Origin: Mesotaenium endlicherianum
Lineage: Eukaryota; Streptophyta; Zygnematophyceae; Zygnematales; Mesotaeniaceae
Length of the DNA: 64,000 bases
Reading direction: 5' to 3'
Assembly: GCA_009602735.1 (NCBI GenBank)
Contig: WELA01004683.1
Coordinates: 86,710 to 150,709, forward strand
A program made the position numbers and the translations under genes. Shown piece after piece: positions 12,701-25,707 of the stretch; position 1 is the stretch's first letter, and each line of letters begins with the position of its first letter. A model generated the notes under the pieces. It was given only the letters and a program-made list of their open reading frames with translations. It was not told the origin of the DNA and did no database searches.

Positions 12701-13632
12701 GCACCGGCAAGTACCTGCGGATGTCATCAGGCGACTACTAGCCGAGTGGAATCATCGGTCCACATCAGCATCTTAGCTGGCACTTAGCAGCTGACTTGTG
12801 GGACCTCTCTGGAAGGGCACATGGCATTCAGCTGCAGTCATGTAGCTAGAGGTGTCACATGTAGAGCAGTAGGGCTCGACAAATCAAAGGGCTGCACATT
12901 TTGCCTCTGATTGCCACCTCTAGTAACAGAGGCTCGTAGGCTGAGCTCAGATATTTTGTAGAAGAGGGTGATGCTTAGAGTGCTATCTTTTTACGGACTA
13001 CTTTCAACTGATGACTTGATGGTTCGATATCATCTTATGTGTGCTTGCGTAACGGTGACGCTTTTCTCGTTGTTGGTGTTGCAGTGTTTCTCATCCCTGT
13101 CATGGCCCTTCGCCTGCAAAAGCCCGACGAGGAGCTGGCCATACCCGCACCTTCCACTTCCACGCCTTCCACGCCCACACCTCCAATAGCCATGCCTGCC
13201 ATACCTGCACTGGTGGCTTCCGTTTCGACCAAGTTTGGCGAAAAGCTGGCTGCCTACTCCTCTTTGATTGGTCTAGTCGCTGCGATAGTAGGGGGGGTCT
13301 CCGTATCGTGGCTGTTCGTTGGTCGACCAGACGGAGGTTTTGGTACTTCTGCTGACAGGTGGAATTACCTCATTGACAGGATAAACTCCAACAGAGTAGA
13401 TTACGCCTTTTTGTGGGACCTTGTATTCTATCAGATATTCCAGGTGTGGCTGATCTGGGACAACACTCCCAGTACAGAGGAGAGAGTGAGTCCCAGACGC
13501 AGACAGCTCATTAGGGGGCTGGGATGCGTTCCCTTTTTTGGCCTGGCGGCTTACCTCATAGCGTGGCCTCTGCAGTCAGAAGTGGAAGAGGCTAGGCAGA
13601 AGTTTGCAGAGGCTTTGAGACGAAGCAAATGA
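9711..13632 (+). CDS. Predicted chloroplast multi-pass membrane protein, function unknown
   Basis: Exons are read as 9711-10316, 11221-11314, about 12158-12340, and 13085-13632, giving about 476 aa. The ATG at 9711 has A at -3 and G at +4, better than the in-frame ATG at 9693. The first 60 residues are rich in Ser, Ala, Arg and Leu with few acids, like a plastid transit peptide. Then come Asn-Gly-Ala-Thr repeats (10153-10215) and hydrophobic segments: GFADYILWLLLLPYAP, LNFFYVLPLANA, ALFNLVNAWSLMFGPILAS, LLWICQMLL, LIGLVAAIVGGVSVSWLFVG and PFFGLAAYLIAWPL. GRPDGGFG, VDYAFLWDLVFYQIFQVWL and the C-terminal PFFGLAAYL recall an uncharacterised plant/cyanobacterial plastid membrane family. The third exon's acceptor is the weak point: 12158 fits phase 1, while AG at 12204 would need an extra small exon. 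It converges on SMC1. Confidence 0.7.
11671..11948. repeat. Polypyrimidine (CT-rich) low-complexity tract in intron
   Basis: About 280 bp of nearly pure C/T on the plus strand, built of CCCTCTCC and CCCTCCC words, inside an intron of the chloroplast membrane protein gene. Homopurine-homopyrimidine tracts can form triplex DNA. It ends in CTCTTTTAG, an acceptor-like site, but no phase-compatible conserved exon follows. Confidence 0.85.
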
Positions 13633-13825
13633 GCATGGTAGGTGTTCGTTGCTCATCGCCCATATTGAACCAGGTCTTAGTGGTTGTGATCTCATTGCAC
13701 GATCACAGGTTGCAGTTTCACTGCTTTGTGAGAATGCAGGCGACAGGTGCGGGAGGGACTTACCTCATTGAGATTGCTATTACATTGCTGCTTTGTAGGC
13801 TAGGTAACGAGTGTAGAGCATCTTG

Positions 13826-13850
13826 AAGCTTGCATCAAGCTTAGAATAAA
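13826..13850 (+). terminator. Possible hairpin and AATAAA polyadenylation signal
   Basis: A 7-bp inverted repeat AAGCTTG-CAT-CAAGCTT (13826-13842) is followed by AATAAA at 13845-13850, about 210 bp after the stop codon of the plus-strand gene. This is a plausible 3' end signal; it has not been tested. Confidence 0.4.
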
Positions 13851-14345
13851 AATATAGGAGAAAACAACTCGTGTGCCTCTTACTGGAGTTAATGCAAATT
13901 CGAATTTGATAGACTGGAATGTGCACTTGGCATCTGGGAAGCCCAGACTTAATACGACGTGTTCTGGCTCGGTTAGCTGATTCCAAACAGATAGCAATGA
14001 AACGACCGAAGCACGCATTAGGCGCGAGAATTGTCAAGGCAAATTGGTATCCCAAATACCCCTGCTGCCTTGGACCTTCTTTCTTCCTACACGATGTGCA
14101 CGCAGTCACTGGTGTGCTTAGAAATGCTCACTACATATTTACAGGCTTAAAATACCAAACAATTTATCAACAATAGCCAGCCACGCACACTGGCATCTGT
14201 ACAACCAGCACCCTGATGATGAGCCCTGTCACTCTAGGCTGGATATTAAGGGTAGCCATTACGAGAAGAAAAACAGCACCATCACAGAGCATCGCATAGG
14301 GGCATCGGATGCCCAGTAGGCTAGCTAGTCTACATTGGAGAGCAT

Positions 14346-17300
14346 TTAACCAGGGTACTTGCCGAGGTCAAAGGTCAAAGTCCTCGAACAGCTGCCAAAC
14401 ACAATACGTCACCAAGAAGACAGTCAATCCATGGCATGTAATGAACGCAAAAAGTTGGCACATCTGCATAGCAGTCTACATGACTTCTGGTCTAAACCAA
14501 AGACCAAGAGATGTCAATTTCATCGTAGAGGTACTGTGCTTTTGTGGCACAAACAGTCCCATACAATATTAAAGTGCCCTAGCATGCCGACATGAAAAGA
14601 ACTTGCCTGGTGGGCAAGAACTGGAGCACGCCCTCACCCAGTCATGAGACCTCAGCAAAGACAATGCGACAGAAGTCAAACAAGGTCAAAGCCTCACCCT
14701 TGATCAGAGTCGCGGTAGACTCCCACCAACGCGTCAGCTTTGTCATAGAACTGGTCCTTGAGAGAGATGACAACGCTCTGGAATCCGAACCCAGAGGCGC
14801 CACCCTGGCTCTGCTGCTCCCTGTTTGCGTCCCTCGATTTCTTCCGGATGTACGCCGCCACTTTTGCCACGTTCAGATTGTCGAGAGCAGCATCCACCTC
14901 GTCGAGGACAAAGAACGGCGAGGGGCGGAAGCTGCACCCCAGGAACAAAAGAAATGGAAAAATGAATGCTGACTGACACAACACTCAGCAAATAAAGCAG
15001 GCGTTTAGGGGCGAAATGCATATGCTTGCGCTTTCGGCATCACACACAGGAAGAGGAGTGCCAATGCAAGAAAACCACGAACACGACTACAAAGGCAAAG
15101 AGAGTGAAGTAAAGAACAATGTAAGACTTCTAACTGAAGACGCTTACGAATGGCACCAACACCAATCGAGAACCTAGCCCTGCTGAAACAATAAAATTTT
15201 CACAGTGATATAATACGTTAGTATATAAAAACCGTTCTCCTGCTAACAAGCAGCAAGTCACAATATATAAAATGTGATGTATTATATAGTCGGTTCGACC
15301 CCGTCTCCTCAAACATGCAAACGTGGCACCAAGCATGTGCTCGCAAAAAAGTATTTCATTGTACCTCCCATTCTTCCTCCAAATAGAGACAGGAGAGACC
15401 TAAGCCATCACATGATCTGCAAGAGCAACTGCTGACGTAGTGGAAATGCAAGAAGGCATTCCCAGGAAACACACAGAGGCAGGGGAACGAGGATGTGCCT
15501 GTGGATGGAGAAGAGCAGCGCGAGCGCGGCCACGGTCTTCTCCCCGCCCGACAGCTGCTCCATATCGCGGAAGCGCTTGGAGGGCGGCATGGCCGTGTAC
15601 TTGATGCCGTGCGAAAACGGCTCGTCCTCGTTCTCCAGGCTGAGGTAAGCAGTGCCGCCCAGAGGGTGAGTGGCACTCACCGTGAGCTCCTTGTATATGT
15701 CATTGATGCTTGTCGAGATGTGGTTGAAAGCTTCCATGAACAGCTCGTACCTGCATGTACGTGTGTGAGATGGGCAGAGAGGGGGGGAAGATAGCGAGAA
15801 TTAGTGAGAGGAAAGAAGAGGAAGCAGAGTTTGTGGGTGCGTAAGGGGTGCTTTTCAATGGAAACGGCCGGCGGAGCAGGGGGTGCAGGGTAACATGGGG
15901 AAAGGCGGGCACGCGTCAACAGAGGTGAAAAGAAAGACCTAAGAACCTGCTCGCCTGGGATGGGGGGTACGGCAAGCACAACCACGCCTCTCAACCTCAT
16001 CGACTCCCACAAGACAGCAGTTGGCGACACAGGAAGGAATTGGCAGTTGAAACATCATACAGCAGCGGAGACAAGGATGTGGAACGTGGGCAGGTCAAAA
16101 TGAAGGCTCTTCTCGTCAGAACGCTGGTAAGACTAGTCGCACGCGCAAGGGAAGTAGGTGGAGCGCTCAACAGGCAACAGGCAGACTCTTCTTGCCTTGC
16201 ACTGGCACAATCACGGCCGACAACTGTCACGGTCATCCACGCAGATAGCAAGCCCAGGTAGCAAGCCCTCCACAGAGCACCTGCGCCGCTCTAACCTGCT
16301 GCCAAACAAAACAACGCAGCTCGCCGCCGGAAAACAGAGAATTCAACGCAGACCATCACAAGCTCGAGCTCTGGCAGTCCACAGTCACAAGCAAGCAAGC
16401 AGCCAAGCAGACACTGCACACGGGTCCCACCGCTGCTGCTTGACCGCGTTGTACTTGTCGGTGATCTCCTTGGCCTCTCTGCGGGCCACCTCAAACTCCT
16501 CGATGCACTCCTTCTCCTTCTCGCGCAGCGTCTCGTACTGGTCCAGCGCCTTGAGGTTGGGCGCCGTGCGCTCGATCTCCAGGGACAGCCCCTCCAGGCG
16601 GGACTTGAACTCGGAGTCCAGCTTCTCCTTGTCCGCCGCCGACATGTCCTGGCAAACGTCCAGCCAAGGGGCTCCTTCCAACTTCAGAGTTGTAGCCTTG
16701 GAAACAAACTACGACGAAGTAACTCTGGCTTCCTTTGGCTTCCTTTGGCTTAGGGACACGTGTGTCACGCTGGACTCTCTGCCGGAAGGAAGTGAAGGCC
16801 CAGCTCTGGAGGAGTTTTTGAAAAAGTCTTCATCCTCATGTTGTCCTTTTCCTCTCACGCGTACTTTCCACACAGTATACCGTAAGACAGTTCCAAAAAA
16901 CTGCCTACCGTCAGTAGTGCAGTCTGAGGTCAATGGGAGAGGAACGACAACGAGGTCTCTCTGTCACGAACAGTAAGGAGAATATCTTGCAAGTCCAGGC
17001 ACTCAGATCATCCAATCCACTTCAAACAAACAAATGCAGGCCTCAGCCCCAGGGCCCACCTGCTTGAAGCGATTGGACAGCTGTGAGTAGTCAAACGTGG
17101 CCATCCTCGCGAGCGGCCCCCCGGAGTCGATGTCCATGGGGGCCGTGTCACCATCGGACGTCTTCAGCTTGATCTGGTCCAGCTCGCAATTCTCCAGCAC
17201 CTCGTTCTTCTTCGTCTGCAGCTGCTCTATGCTTGTTTCCTGCACCACCGCCGCCGCCACACCACGAGCAACGACAGGGCGCTGCTAGTTTGAGCCCCTG

Positions 17301-20300
17301 CCTTTGAGCAGCTCACTGGGTCAATGCACTTGAGCGCGCCACAGGGTGGTCAGATTAACATGCATGTTCCCCCAGTCGACCGGAAGGCCGTGTCACATAA
17401 AAGAACTTCAAATCTGCATGATGACTTGGCCTACACTAGTCACGACAAGGCTGATAAATGGTGAATCTGTTGTGCAGCTTGATGCTGCTTGATGAACAGG
17501 TACCACCATTTTTCAACCGCAGCATGTCTCAGGGGCTTGTTTCCTAGAGTAACAAAACACGAGGGCTTGTTTCTCTCAGTACAGCACAAGGTTGCTGTGC
17601 TGTACAGGGGGGTAGCATGCCCATGAAAAACGAGGCATGGGAAGGGTACACCGGCAGAAATCCTCACAATTTTGTCAGGTTCTATTATACAGCTATTAAT
17701 CGTCCAGAGCTAGTATTTGCTTTAATTGGCTACAAGTACCAAGGGCAAAGCGAGCACAAGATACAAGTACAAAGCCCGGGCAAAATTTTGCTGAGCTTTT
17801 AGAGATCTAAGAGTCTTCCACACCACAGCGGAGAGCAGACAGGGCAGCAAGTCGAAGAGCAAGCGGGTGCAAACATCATCATGCAGTCACCGTGACGTGT
17901 GCGCTTGACATGTGTGCATACTTTGGCAGTGATGTGGCGCTTGAGCTTGCCGGCCTTGGCGGTCACAGAGCTGGCCTTCTTCTTCAGCTGCTGCACCTCT
18001 TCCTCCACCGCGTCCACCTTTGTCTTTATCTCTGCAGAAAGTAGAATCAAGAGATCACAAATGAGCAGCCCTGAGTCAGAGATATGAGCACCTCAACTTC
18101 TTGTCTGATGCTGACTTTGTGGTAAACCAATAAACCAGCATTGAAAAGTGCCTTCTTCTAGCTAAGTCATCTTGAATGGACCACGTGTGCCTGGTCATCA
18201 CTACCGATGAATGGTCATCATTACTGCCGACTATGCGTCCTTGACACTGCTGGCAATCAGATGGCCTTTTATATCATTTTCAAGACCCTTGCTCGCCCTG
18301 CGAAGTGATTCAAGAACCAGCCAATTAAAAAGCCTACAAAGAACCGGGACACTTTGCGAGTTTCTGACTCGAGTACTGTCGAGTGCTGTCGTCACAAGCA
18401 GCCGGCAGGCTGCCCGGCGCTTGTCTGGCGCCTTCAGGCCCGACTCATTGCTCACAGATTTTGGGGTTAGAGTGTCAGAGTGAGCCCCCTGAAATTTTAA
18501 GAACTCAAGAGAAGGAGATGCATACATACCGTCTGCCTGCTGCTGGAGTTCGTCCCTCTCCCGGATGGCGGCATCCATCTTGTTCTTGGCCTCCGTGGCC
18601 TCATCCCGCAGCTTCACGAGCTCCCGCTTGCTGCTCTCGATCTTCTCTGCAAGCTGCTCCAAGGGCCCCTTTGTGTCCCGGCTGCGCTCGTACTCCAACC
18701 TGCAGTGTGGAGGCAGCCGGCTCAGACCACCATCAGTAAATAAAGCAGCCTCATCCTCAAGCGTGTCTCTTCATGCTTCATGACTGGCAAACAACATGAA
18801 ACTAAAGATATATTCAGGTCTCGTCAAAGTACAGGGCCCCTCTCAGGATAAAGGTAAAGCAAAGAAGGGAAGGTGACAGAGTGCGACTGACTTAGTCAGG
18901 ATTCGAGTCATTTGATGCTCACTCTCGGGCAAACTCTCCATAAGTCACTCACTGAACGAGAAATGGTGTCAATTACCTTGATATCAACCCTAGCCCTGAA
19001 CCGTCTCCTCATGGAGTTAACAAATCTTTAAGCTAATGTGATGACCACCCTCTTATACTGAGCAGTTTTTTTTTAGTGAGCTTTGCATCTTGAATACAAT
19101 CTCGAGACGATGCTTATAAGCTGCAAGAGATACGCTTTTGAAAATTGGCTCCACCAAGTGTGCTTGAATTCTTGTCCCAGCAGGTACAGGTGACAAATCA
19201 CAGGGCAATGACCGCACAGCCAAAGGTTTCTCTGATAGGTCGAGGGCAGAAATATGATAAGATAAGGGGGGGGNNNNNNNNNNNNNNNNNNNNNNNNNNN
19301 NNNNNNNNNNNNNNNNNNNNNNNNNNNNNNNNNNNNNNNNNNNNNNNNNNNNNNNNNNNNNNNNNNNNNNNNNNNNNNNNNNNNNNNNNNNNNNNNNNNN
19401 NNNNNNNNNNNNNNNNNNNNNNNNNNNNNNNNNNNNNNNNNNNNNNNNNNNNNNNNNNNNNNNNNNNNNNNNNNNNNNNNNNNNNNNNNNNNNNNNNNNN
19501 NNNNNNNNNNNNNNNNNNNNNNNNNNNNNNNNNNNNNNNNNNNNNNNNNNNNNNNNNNNNNNNNNNNNNNNNNNNNNNNNNNNNNNNNNNNNNNNNNNNN
19601 NNNNNNNNNNNNNNNNNNNNNNNNNNNNNNNNNNNNNNNNNNNNNNNNNNNNNNNNNNNNNNNNNNNNNNNNNNNNNNNNNNNNNNNNNNNNNNNNNNNN
19701 NNNNNNNNNNNNNNNNNNNNNNNNNNNNNNNNNNNNNNNNNNNNNNNNNNNNNNNNNNNNNNNNNNNNNNNNNNNNNNNNNNNNNNNNNNNNNNNNNNNN
19801 NNNNNNNNNNNNNNNNNNNNNNNNNNNNNNNNNNNNNNNNNNNNNNNNNNGGGGGGCGGGGGGGGGGGGTATAGGCAGCCGGAGCCGCCAAAGAGAAATT
19901 GCCACAGTAGTGTTTAAGTGAAGGGAAACACCTAGGATACATATGTAAGTGAGGCACTCACTGGCTCTGCAGCTTGGCCCGCTGGTTCTTGAGGCCCAGC
20001 ATGCGCTCCGCATACTCCTGCGCCTCCTTCAGCTGGTTCTCCTCGTACTCGCGGATGTTTGCGACCCCCACAGATCGGCTGAAGCTCTCATAGATGCGAT
20101 CAGTGATCTCGTTGATCTTGGACTCCAGCTCGCTTATCGTCTGGGCGCGGCCGGCAATCGCATCTTTCAACTGAAAGAAAGGTAGATTGCAACACGCATG
20201 TTCAGACTTTTCAGGCAAAGCACTACCTGCATTTCAACCGAACACAAGCTTATGCAGCACATCTAGAAGTACAGAAGTGTCTCCCTCATAAGCACAGGCA

Positions 20301-23300
20301 GCAGACAAGAGCACAAAAGAATGAAAGAAACAGGGATACAAAGGATTCAGAAGTACATGAGACCAGTTTGAGTCAATAGCTGGCGGGATGAAGGGTCTGT
20401 AGCAAAAACACAAATGGCATCTCTAAAAGCATGAGCTCTCTATGGGATGCCCTTCTACATCAGGTTCAGGTACTCTATATGGGTGAACAGGGCCCAATCA
20501 CTGCCAACTTCAAGTGCTGCATCTCAATCCAGGACCATTGCAGCCGTCCATTTCTATCTATGCGCAACCTGAACAAGCATACTAAAAAGTTCCAATTCCG
20601 CTGATTCGCAGAGGAGCCCCCAATCTTGCTTGCCTATAGAGCAGCCTTCCATCTCGCACGCTTATGGACATGTTAACACGCAGAGGTATCTAAAATATAG
20701 CAGTAGAATTCCACAAATATGGAGGCGTGTGCGTACCTTGGTAAGCTCTGGCAGGAGCTCCTCCTTCTTGCGCACGATGTTCTGAATCTCGCTCTCCAAC
20801 TTGGGCACTTTCTCGGAAGACGTTTTCTGCCAACGCCCAGCAAGAGTAGATGGAAGCCAGTAGAAGTGCAATTGGTGGATGGCACAGAAAGAGGTCAATA
20901 ATAGCCACATCTCAAAACAGTTGACGTGAGTGGTGTTGCAAGAGCAACACTGGCCAAGGTATAGCAGACGTGGTGCATTCCTTCCCAAGGTAGTCTAACA
21001 CCTGGGAAGCCATCTTGGCTTTGACACCAGTAGGGCGTGCGACCATCCACGAATGTTTCAAGTTCACTCGAAAAGAAAAGGAGGTCTTTACTATCTGAAA
21101 GAAGTTTCATGCAGTCCTGGTTGACATGGTACCTAAACACCTGCACTTCCTCAACAGCGATGAATGCCACAATATGACATCACGACTGGCATATACACGA
21201 CACTGGCTCTTGAAAGCAAGGCACAACCCACAAAGTAAGAACGTGAGGACTTTCACGCTTCATATCTTTGTAGAGAAGGTCATGGGAGGTTGAACTACCA
21301 ACTTAACGGATTTTTGCCACATATCTTCTACGTCCTGCCTAGTCAACCTAGCCCAGCATCACAATTCCGCCAACCCTCTACCCTCTAAATGCCCTATATT
21401 GACCCCTGCAGAAAGCATGAGAATGTTCAAAGGTGTGAGAGGTAGAGGAGAGTAGCTTACCAGGTCAGTCTCTAAGTAAACAATCTTTCTCTCGGCCCCA
21501 CTAATTTTGGTACTCATCTCCTGCTCCTTATTCTGCATGTCCCGTGACGAGCCTGTCTCGGCCAGTTCTTTCGTCAGACGCTCCCTCTGTAGCTTCAACT
21601 CTGTCAAACCATCACCACAGTGTATGAGTAAGATACATAGCGAATAAGCCCTGACAAGAACTCCTACTTTAGGAATCCTAAGACTAGGCTCACCTCTTAG
21701 GCAATCAATCTTACCAACAAGCACATTGCCGGTTGTCAACATCCTTACGTCCTTCCTATAACCAAAGACTTATAGAATCAAAAAGACTCACTCGATAATT
21801 TGCAGCAAGCTGCAACTTAGAGCATTATTCTTGCGTATGATGAGGCCTGCAAAAGATCCTAGCAGTAATGAAAGGAGGCAAAGAAGAATGCATGCTAGGT
21901 TTCTATGAATGACTATACATGTGTTTGCTTGCTGCATGAGCAGATCAACTATTCAAAACTACTGAAGCAAGACTGTTCATCAGCAGCACCTTCAATCCTC
22001 TGGTCATCCCAGCGCTGAGAGCGGGCCTCTATGTTCCCGCTTGTACCGCCAGTCATGGACCCATTCTTAGCCATCAGCGTGCCGTCCAAAGCCACAACTG
22101 TGACACAAAAGAGCCAAAAGAATAGCAAATGATTCAACATCTTCACACAAGGTGTATCTAAGTTAGACCCAAGAGAAGGCGAGCTCACAACACACACCTA
22201 TAGGTGCCTCAAGAAGTAATGGTCACGCAAGAAAAAGATCAGCTCATTGTAATCACAAGAGGTGGAGGAATATGCAGCTGTAGGAACGAGGACATACCCT
22301 TATGTCGCTCCCTTCCCCAGGCCAGGGCTCTTGCTTCATCTATGGTGTCACAAACAAGAGTGTTGCCGACTGCATATATCATTGCTTTCTCCAAATTGGG
22401 GTCAAATCTGAAAGCTTGTTAAGGAATTGGCATGAATATTCTCATCCGTTTAAAAGACAAATAACTTACAAACCAACCCTTTAGCCTTTATGCCAGATAA
22501 GAGAATATAATGCCATATGAAAGAAGGCAAAAAAAAGGAGCCTACCAGTCCGATTAGTGTGGCTGGTGTCAATTCCTCTGTGGAACATGCTTCAGCAGAA
22601 AGTATTATGATCATGGAGATGATAAATCGGAAAAGGTAGCACAGCATTCACAAGATGACTTAAAAGGATACTGGATGACATCATAAATGAGCTTGGAAGT
22701 TCCGCCCAAAGCTCTGAGCCTCTCTTGCACGGGTTTTATCCTTGCAGTCTGCAAGGGGATGAAAGTCATTGGTGGCTGTCTCTGCTCCCGCAGATACTGC
22801 ACAAGAAAGACCATGTACCTTGTTAACACTGCACAAATGTATAGAGCATTGAGCACCTTGCGCCTAACAAATGACAAATTTCGCAATTTGGAAAATTATG
22901 TGAACATCCTGACGGACATGAAGACATAACGTAGTTATGTCAGCAATCTAGCAGACATGATGAGGACACTACAACAAAGCGTGAGGTGCCTTTACTGCCA
23001 AACAGTGAGACATCATTCACTACCTCCGTCAAGTCAACGGTGAAGAACTAGGCCTGTAGTGCTTTCAACACATGGAGGTTACGAGAGGCCAGATTACCTC
23101 AATGCATTCTTTGCCTGTTTTCTCATCGTCTACCACAATGGCATCAAATAGCTTCCCCATGGCAATGGTGACAGCAACATTGTACTTCTTCTGGGTAGGA
23201 CGACATAATTCTGACATCCTCCCAAGGACTCCGGGGAACAACCTCCTCAGGCTGGAGATAGTCTCTGCAATCTTAGCCTCTCGCTCACTCTCACGCTTAT

Positions 23301-25707
23301 CAGCTTTTACTTCCCTCAATTGCATCTCAATCTCATCCAGCTTGCCCTGAATGGTGCCCACGCGATTCCTGCAACAGAAGAATCAGATACAGTTAAAAAA
23401 AGCCCTTACTACTGCCACACTGCCCAATGCTACACTGGAACAGATTTGCATTGACCAGGACAAGACAACACTGTGTACTTACGCATACAAGATTGTCAAA
23501 GTGTGTACTGCTGTGGTTGTGGCTACACAAGGTGTTCTACCTAGTAAGCACAAGATTACGACTTGGCCCAACCAACAACCGCAACAGAAGTGCAACACGA
23601 GGAAACCAACACAATTATTAATTCTAAGATGTCCAAACTCAAGACATGCAGGAAAATGGGCAGATTGTGACATCAACTACGTGTTCCCTGAAGATGATCA
23701 CGCCACAGCAAAATCACTTACTTTGACTTCCGATGCTTAGTCTGCATCTCATTCTGTGCGGCCGTTAGTTGAATAAGCTCCTCCCTCTCCGCTCCTAGCT
23801 GAACCCGTAATTTCTCAACCCTTGAGTGCATCTGATCCAGCTGACTTTTCAGATGCTGCTCTCTGCCATCAAGCTGCCTCAAGTTGGCATCCATGTTATT
23901 CAAGGCCTCGGTGTCAGCCTGCTGTTGTATGTCATGAACCTCCTTCTCTTGCTTTAACTTTACGGTCTTTGCACCTGCCTCCGCTTTTCTGCACACCAAA
24001 CCTCAATATATACTGTTAGAAGACAACACTAAAAACGCGATAAAGAGATCGTATGAAGGACTATTTGGCTTGTGACCTGAAATGCATTGACAGAGCTGCA
24101 TGCCTTCACAACACAGAGATCAAGTTCAGTTATACGCACATTCTGTTATACTCCTGCATTTGATTCTCAGCCAACTGCAATTTGGCGCCCTCTTGACCAG
24201 GTTGTGTCATCGCTTCCAGAGAGGCAACAATATCTTCCAAGTCTCTCTGGAGTTTAGCAACGACATCAGATTGACTTTCGTGCGCTTTCTGCTGCTTTTC
24301 CAGTTGAGTGCTGTCTTTCTGTACACGCTTTTGTACACGCTTGATGTCCTCACTGTATCGAACAATGTCGGGTTGCTGCTCGGCAAATTCCCCCCCCGCC
24401 AACAAAAACACTTAATTGAGTCACAGCAAGAAAATCCAGAAGACCCTCCAATCTGCTAACACACAGGCCTGGAACGGCATAAGTCACTTGACCAGTCATG
24501 CAAACTCAGGAAAGAATAAGTGTCAAAAGAAGCTAATTCTGCACGTTCACTGCAATGCAAATTAAGTGAGACGCCTTTGCACTTATTGACATTCACCTTC
24601 TTATCAATGTCCACATTCTTCTTGGTTACTTTTTTCTGAATGAGCACAAGGTCCTTGTTGTAACCGGCTTGCTCCCTACGCTTAGCCTTCATCTCTTCTT
24701 CTACAGTTGTTGTACTGGCAACAACTTCTTGGAGTCCAGCATTTTCAATCTCAAGCTCTTCGGTTGTTTTTTGTATATCCCTTTCTATTCCAAAAAGCTG
24801 CCAAAGAAAGTAGTCCGTTTTTAAGCTTTTCTGCACAAGCAAGATGGGCCCAGAACAGAGAATTAGTCGCATGATGCCATAAGAGAATCAAAGCCTTCTG
24901 GTGCATTAGTACACATACTTGCCAATGTTTAAGCTTACCAACTCTTCATGAAGTCTCAGATGCTTCTCAGCCTCTTCTTTCTGCTCCTTCTTCTGCTTCC
25001 TTTCTGAAGCCATGCTTCTTTTCTTCTGATAGTTGATAACAGTCCTTTCTTCTGCCTGAGCTTTTTGATCCTCCAATTGCTCGTGTTCCTTCTTCAGCTC
25101 CTCAGAGCCAGAAATTTGCTCAAACAGCACAGTCAACTCTTTGGCTGACTTGGAAGCAATAGACTCCACGTCTCCCTGCATACGTACATGATTTAGTTAT
25201 AGCAACCTATACAAAAGGAGGTGAAGAACCTTAAAATGCCCATTCCCCCTCTTTGTGAAAAATGCTCACCTGAAACACTAGGAAATTACGGGCCTTAACC
25301 AGGATGCCCAGAAGCTTCATTCTTGCGGTGTATTCGTCCCATGTCACCACTTTATCATCTACTCGATATTCACTAGAGCCAGAACTGGTTATTGTTCTCT
25401 TGAAGTATAATTCCCCCCCGGAGCCCATCTCATACACGAGCTTCACATATGCCTTGCGGCCTCTCTGCTCTCTTTCACTATCATCGAAAGCGTATATCAA
25501 GTCCTTGAGTTGAGAACCTCGAAGTTGCATAGAACGCACCCCTAACACAAAGCTTATGGCATCCATGAGATTCGACTTCCCAGCACCATTTGGGCCAATG
25601 ATGGCAGTAAAATTTTTGAAAGGCCCTATCACCTGGTGTCCCTTGTAAGACTTAAAGTTATCAATCTCCAGCCTCTGAATACTCCCATTCTGTACAAGGG
25701 ACGGCAT
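14346..25707 (-). CDS. SMC1: SMC1 cohesin subunit (19 exons, complete)
   Basis: Structural maintenance of chromosomes protein 1, the ABC-type ATPase arm of cohesin, which holds sister chromatids together in the nucleus. Exons (minus): 25707-25270, 25175-24939, 24830-24597, 24378-24140, 23988-23722, 23368-23098, 22796-22672, 22407-22298, 22097-21990, 21600-21461, 20826-20737, 20170-19962, 18699-18530, 18031-17922, 17239-17060, 16648-16431, 15750-15499, 14931-14698, 14391-14346. All phases close, giving 1225 aa (plants about 1218). Walker A GPNGAGKS is at residues 38-45. The hinge spans exons 6-9 ([36 protein letters not shown]). The signature LSGGEK is in exon 17 and Walker [13 protein letters not shown] in exon 18. 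Coiled-coil arms lie between. MPSL was chosen as the start because it matches plant SMC1; an upstream in-frame extension exists. The exon 4 acceptor could be 3 nt further in. Intron 17 seems to start with GC. Confidence 0.95.
19274..19850. other. Assembly gap (577 N) in SMC1 intron 12
   Basis: The run of N lies entirely within the intron between SMC1 exons 12 and 13, so no coding sequence is lost. It is flanked by a G-run on the left and an almost pure G tract of about 19 bases on the right (19851-19869). Confidence 0.98.

Noticed and set aside
14592-15794. Plus-strand ORFs of 99-126 codons
   Set aside because: Antisense shadows of SMC1 exons 17 and 18.
16158-16976. 272-codon plus-strand ORF
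   Set aside because: Antisense to SMC1 exon 16 and neighbouring introns, with no domain. SMC1 on the other strand explains the sequence.
19073-20013. Three ORFs of 258-294 codons
   Set aside because: They consist mostly of unknown residues read through the N gap.
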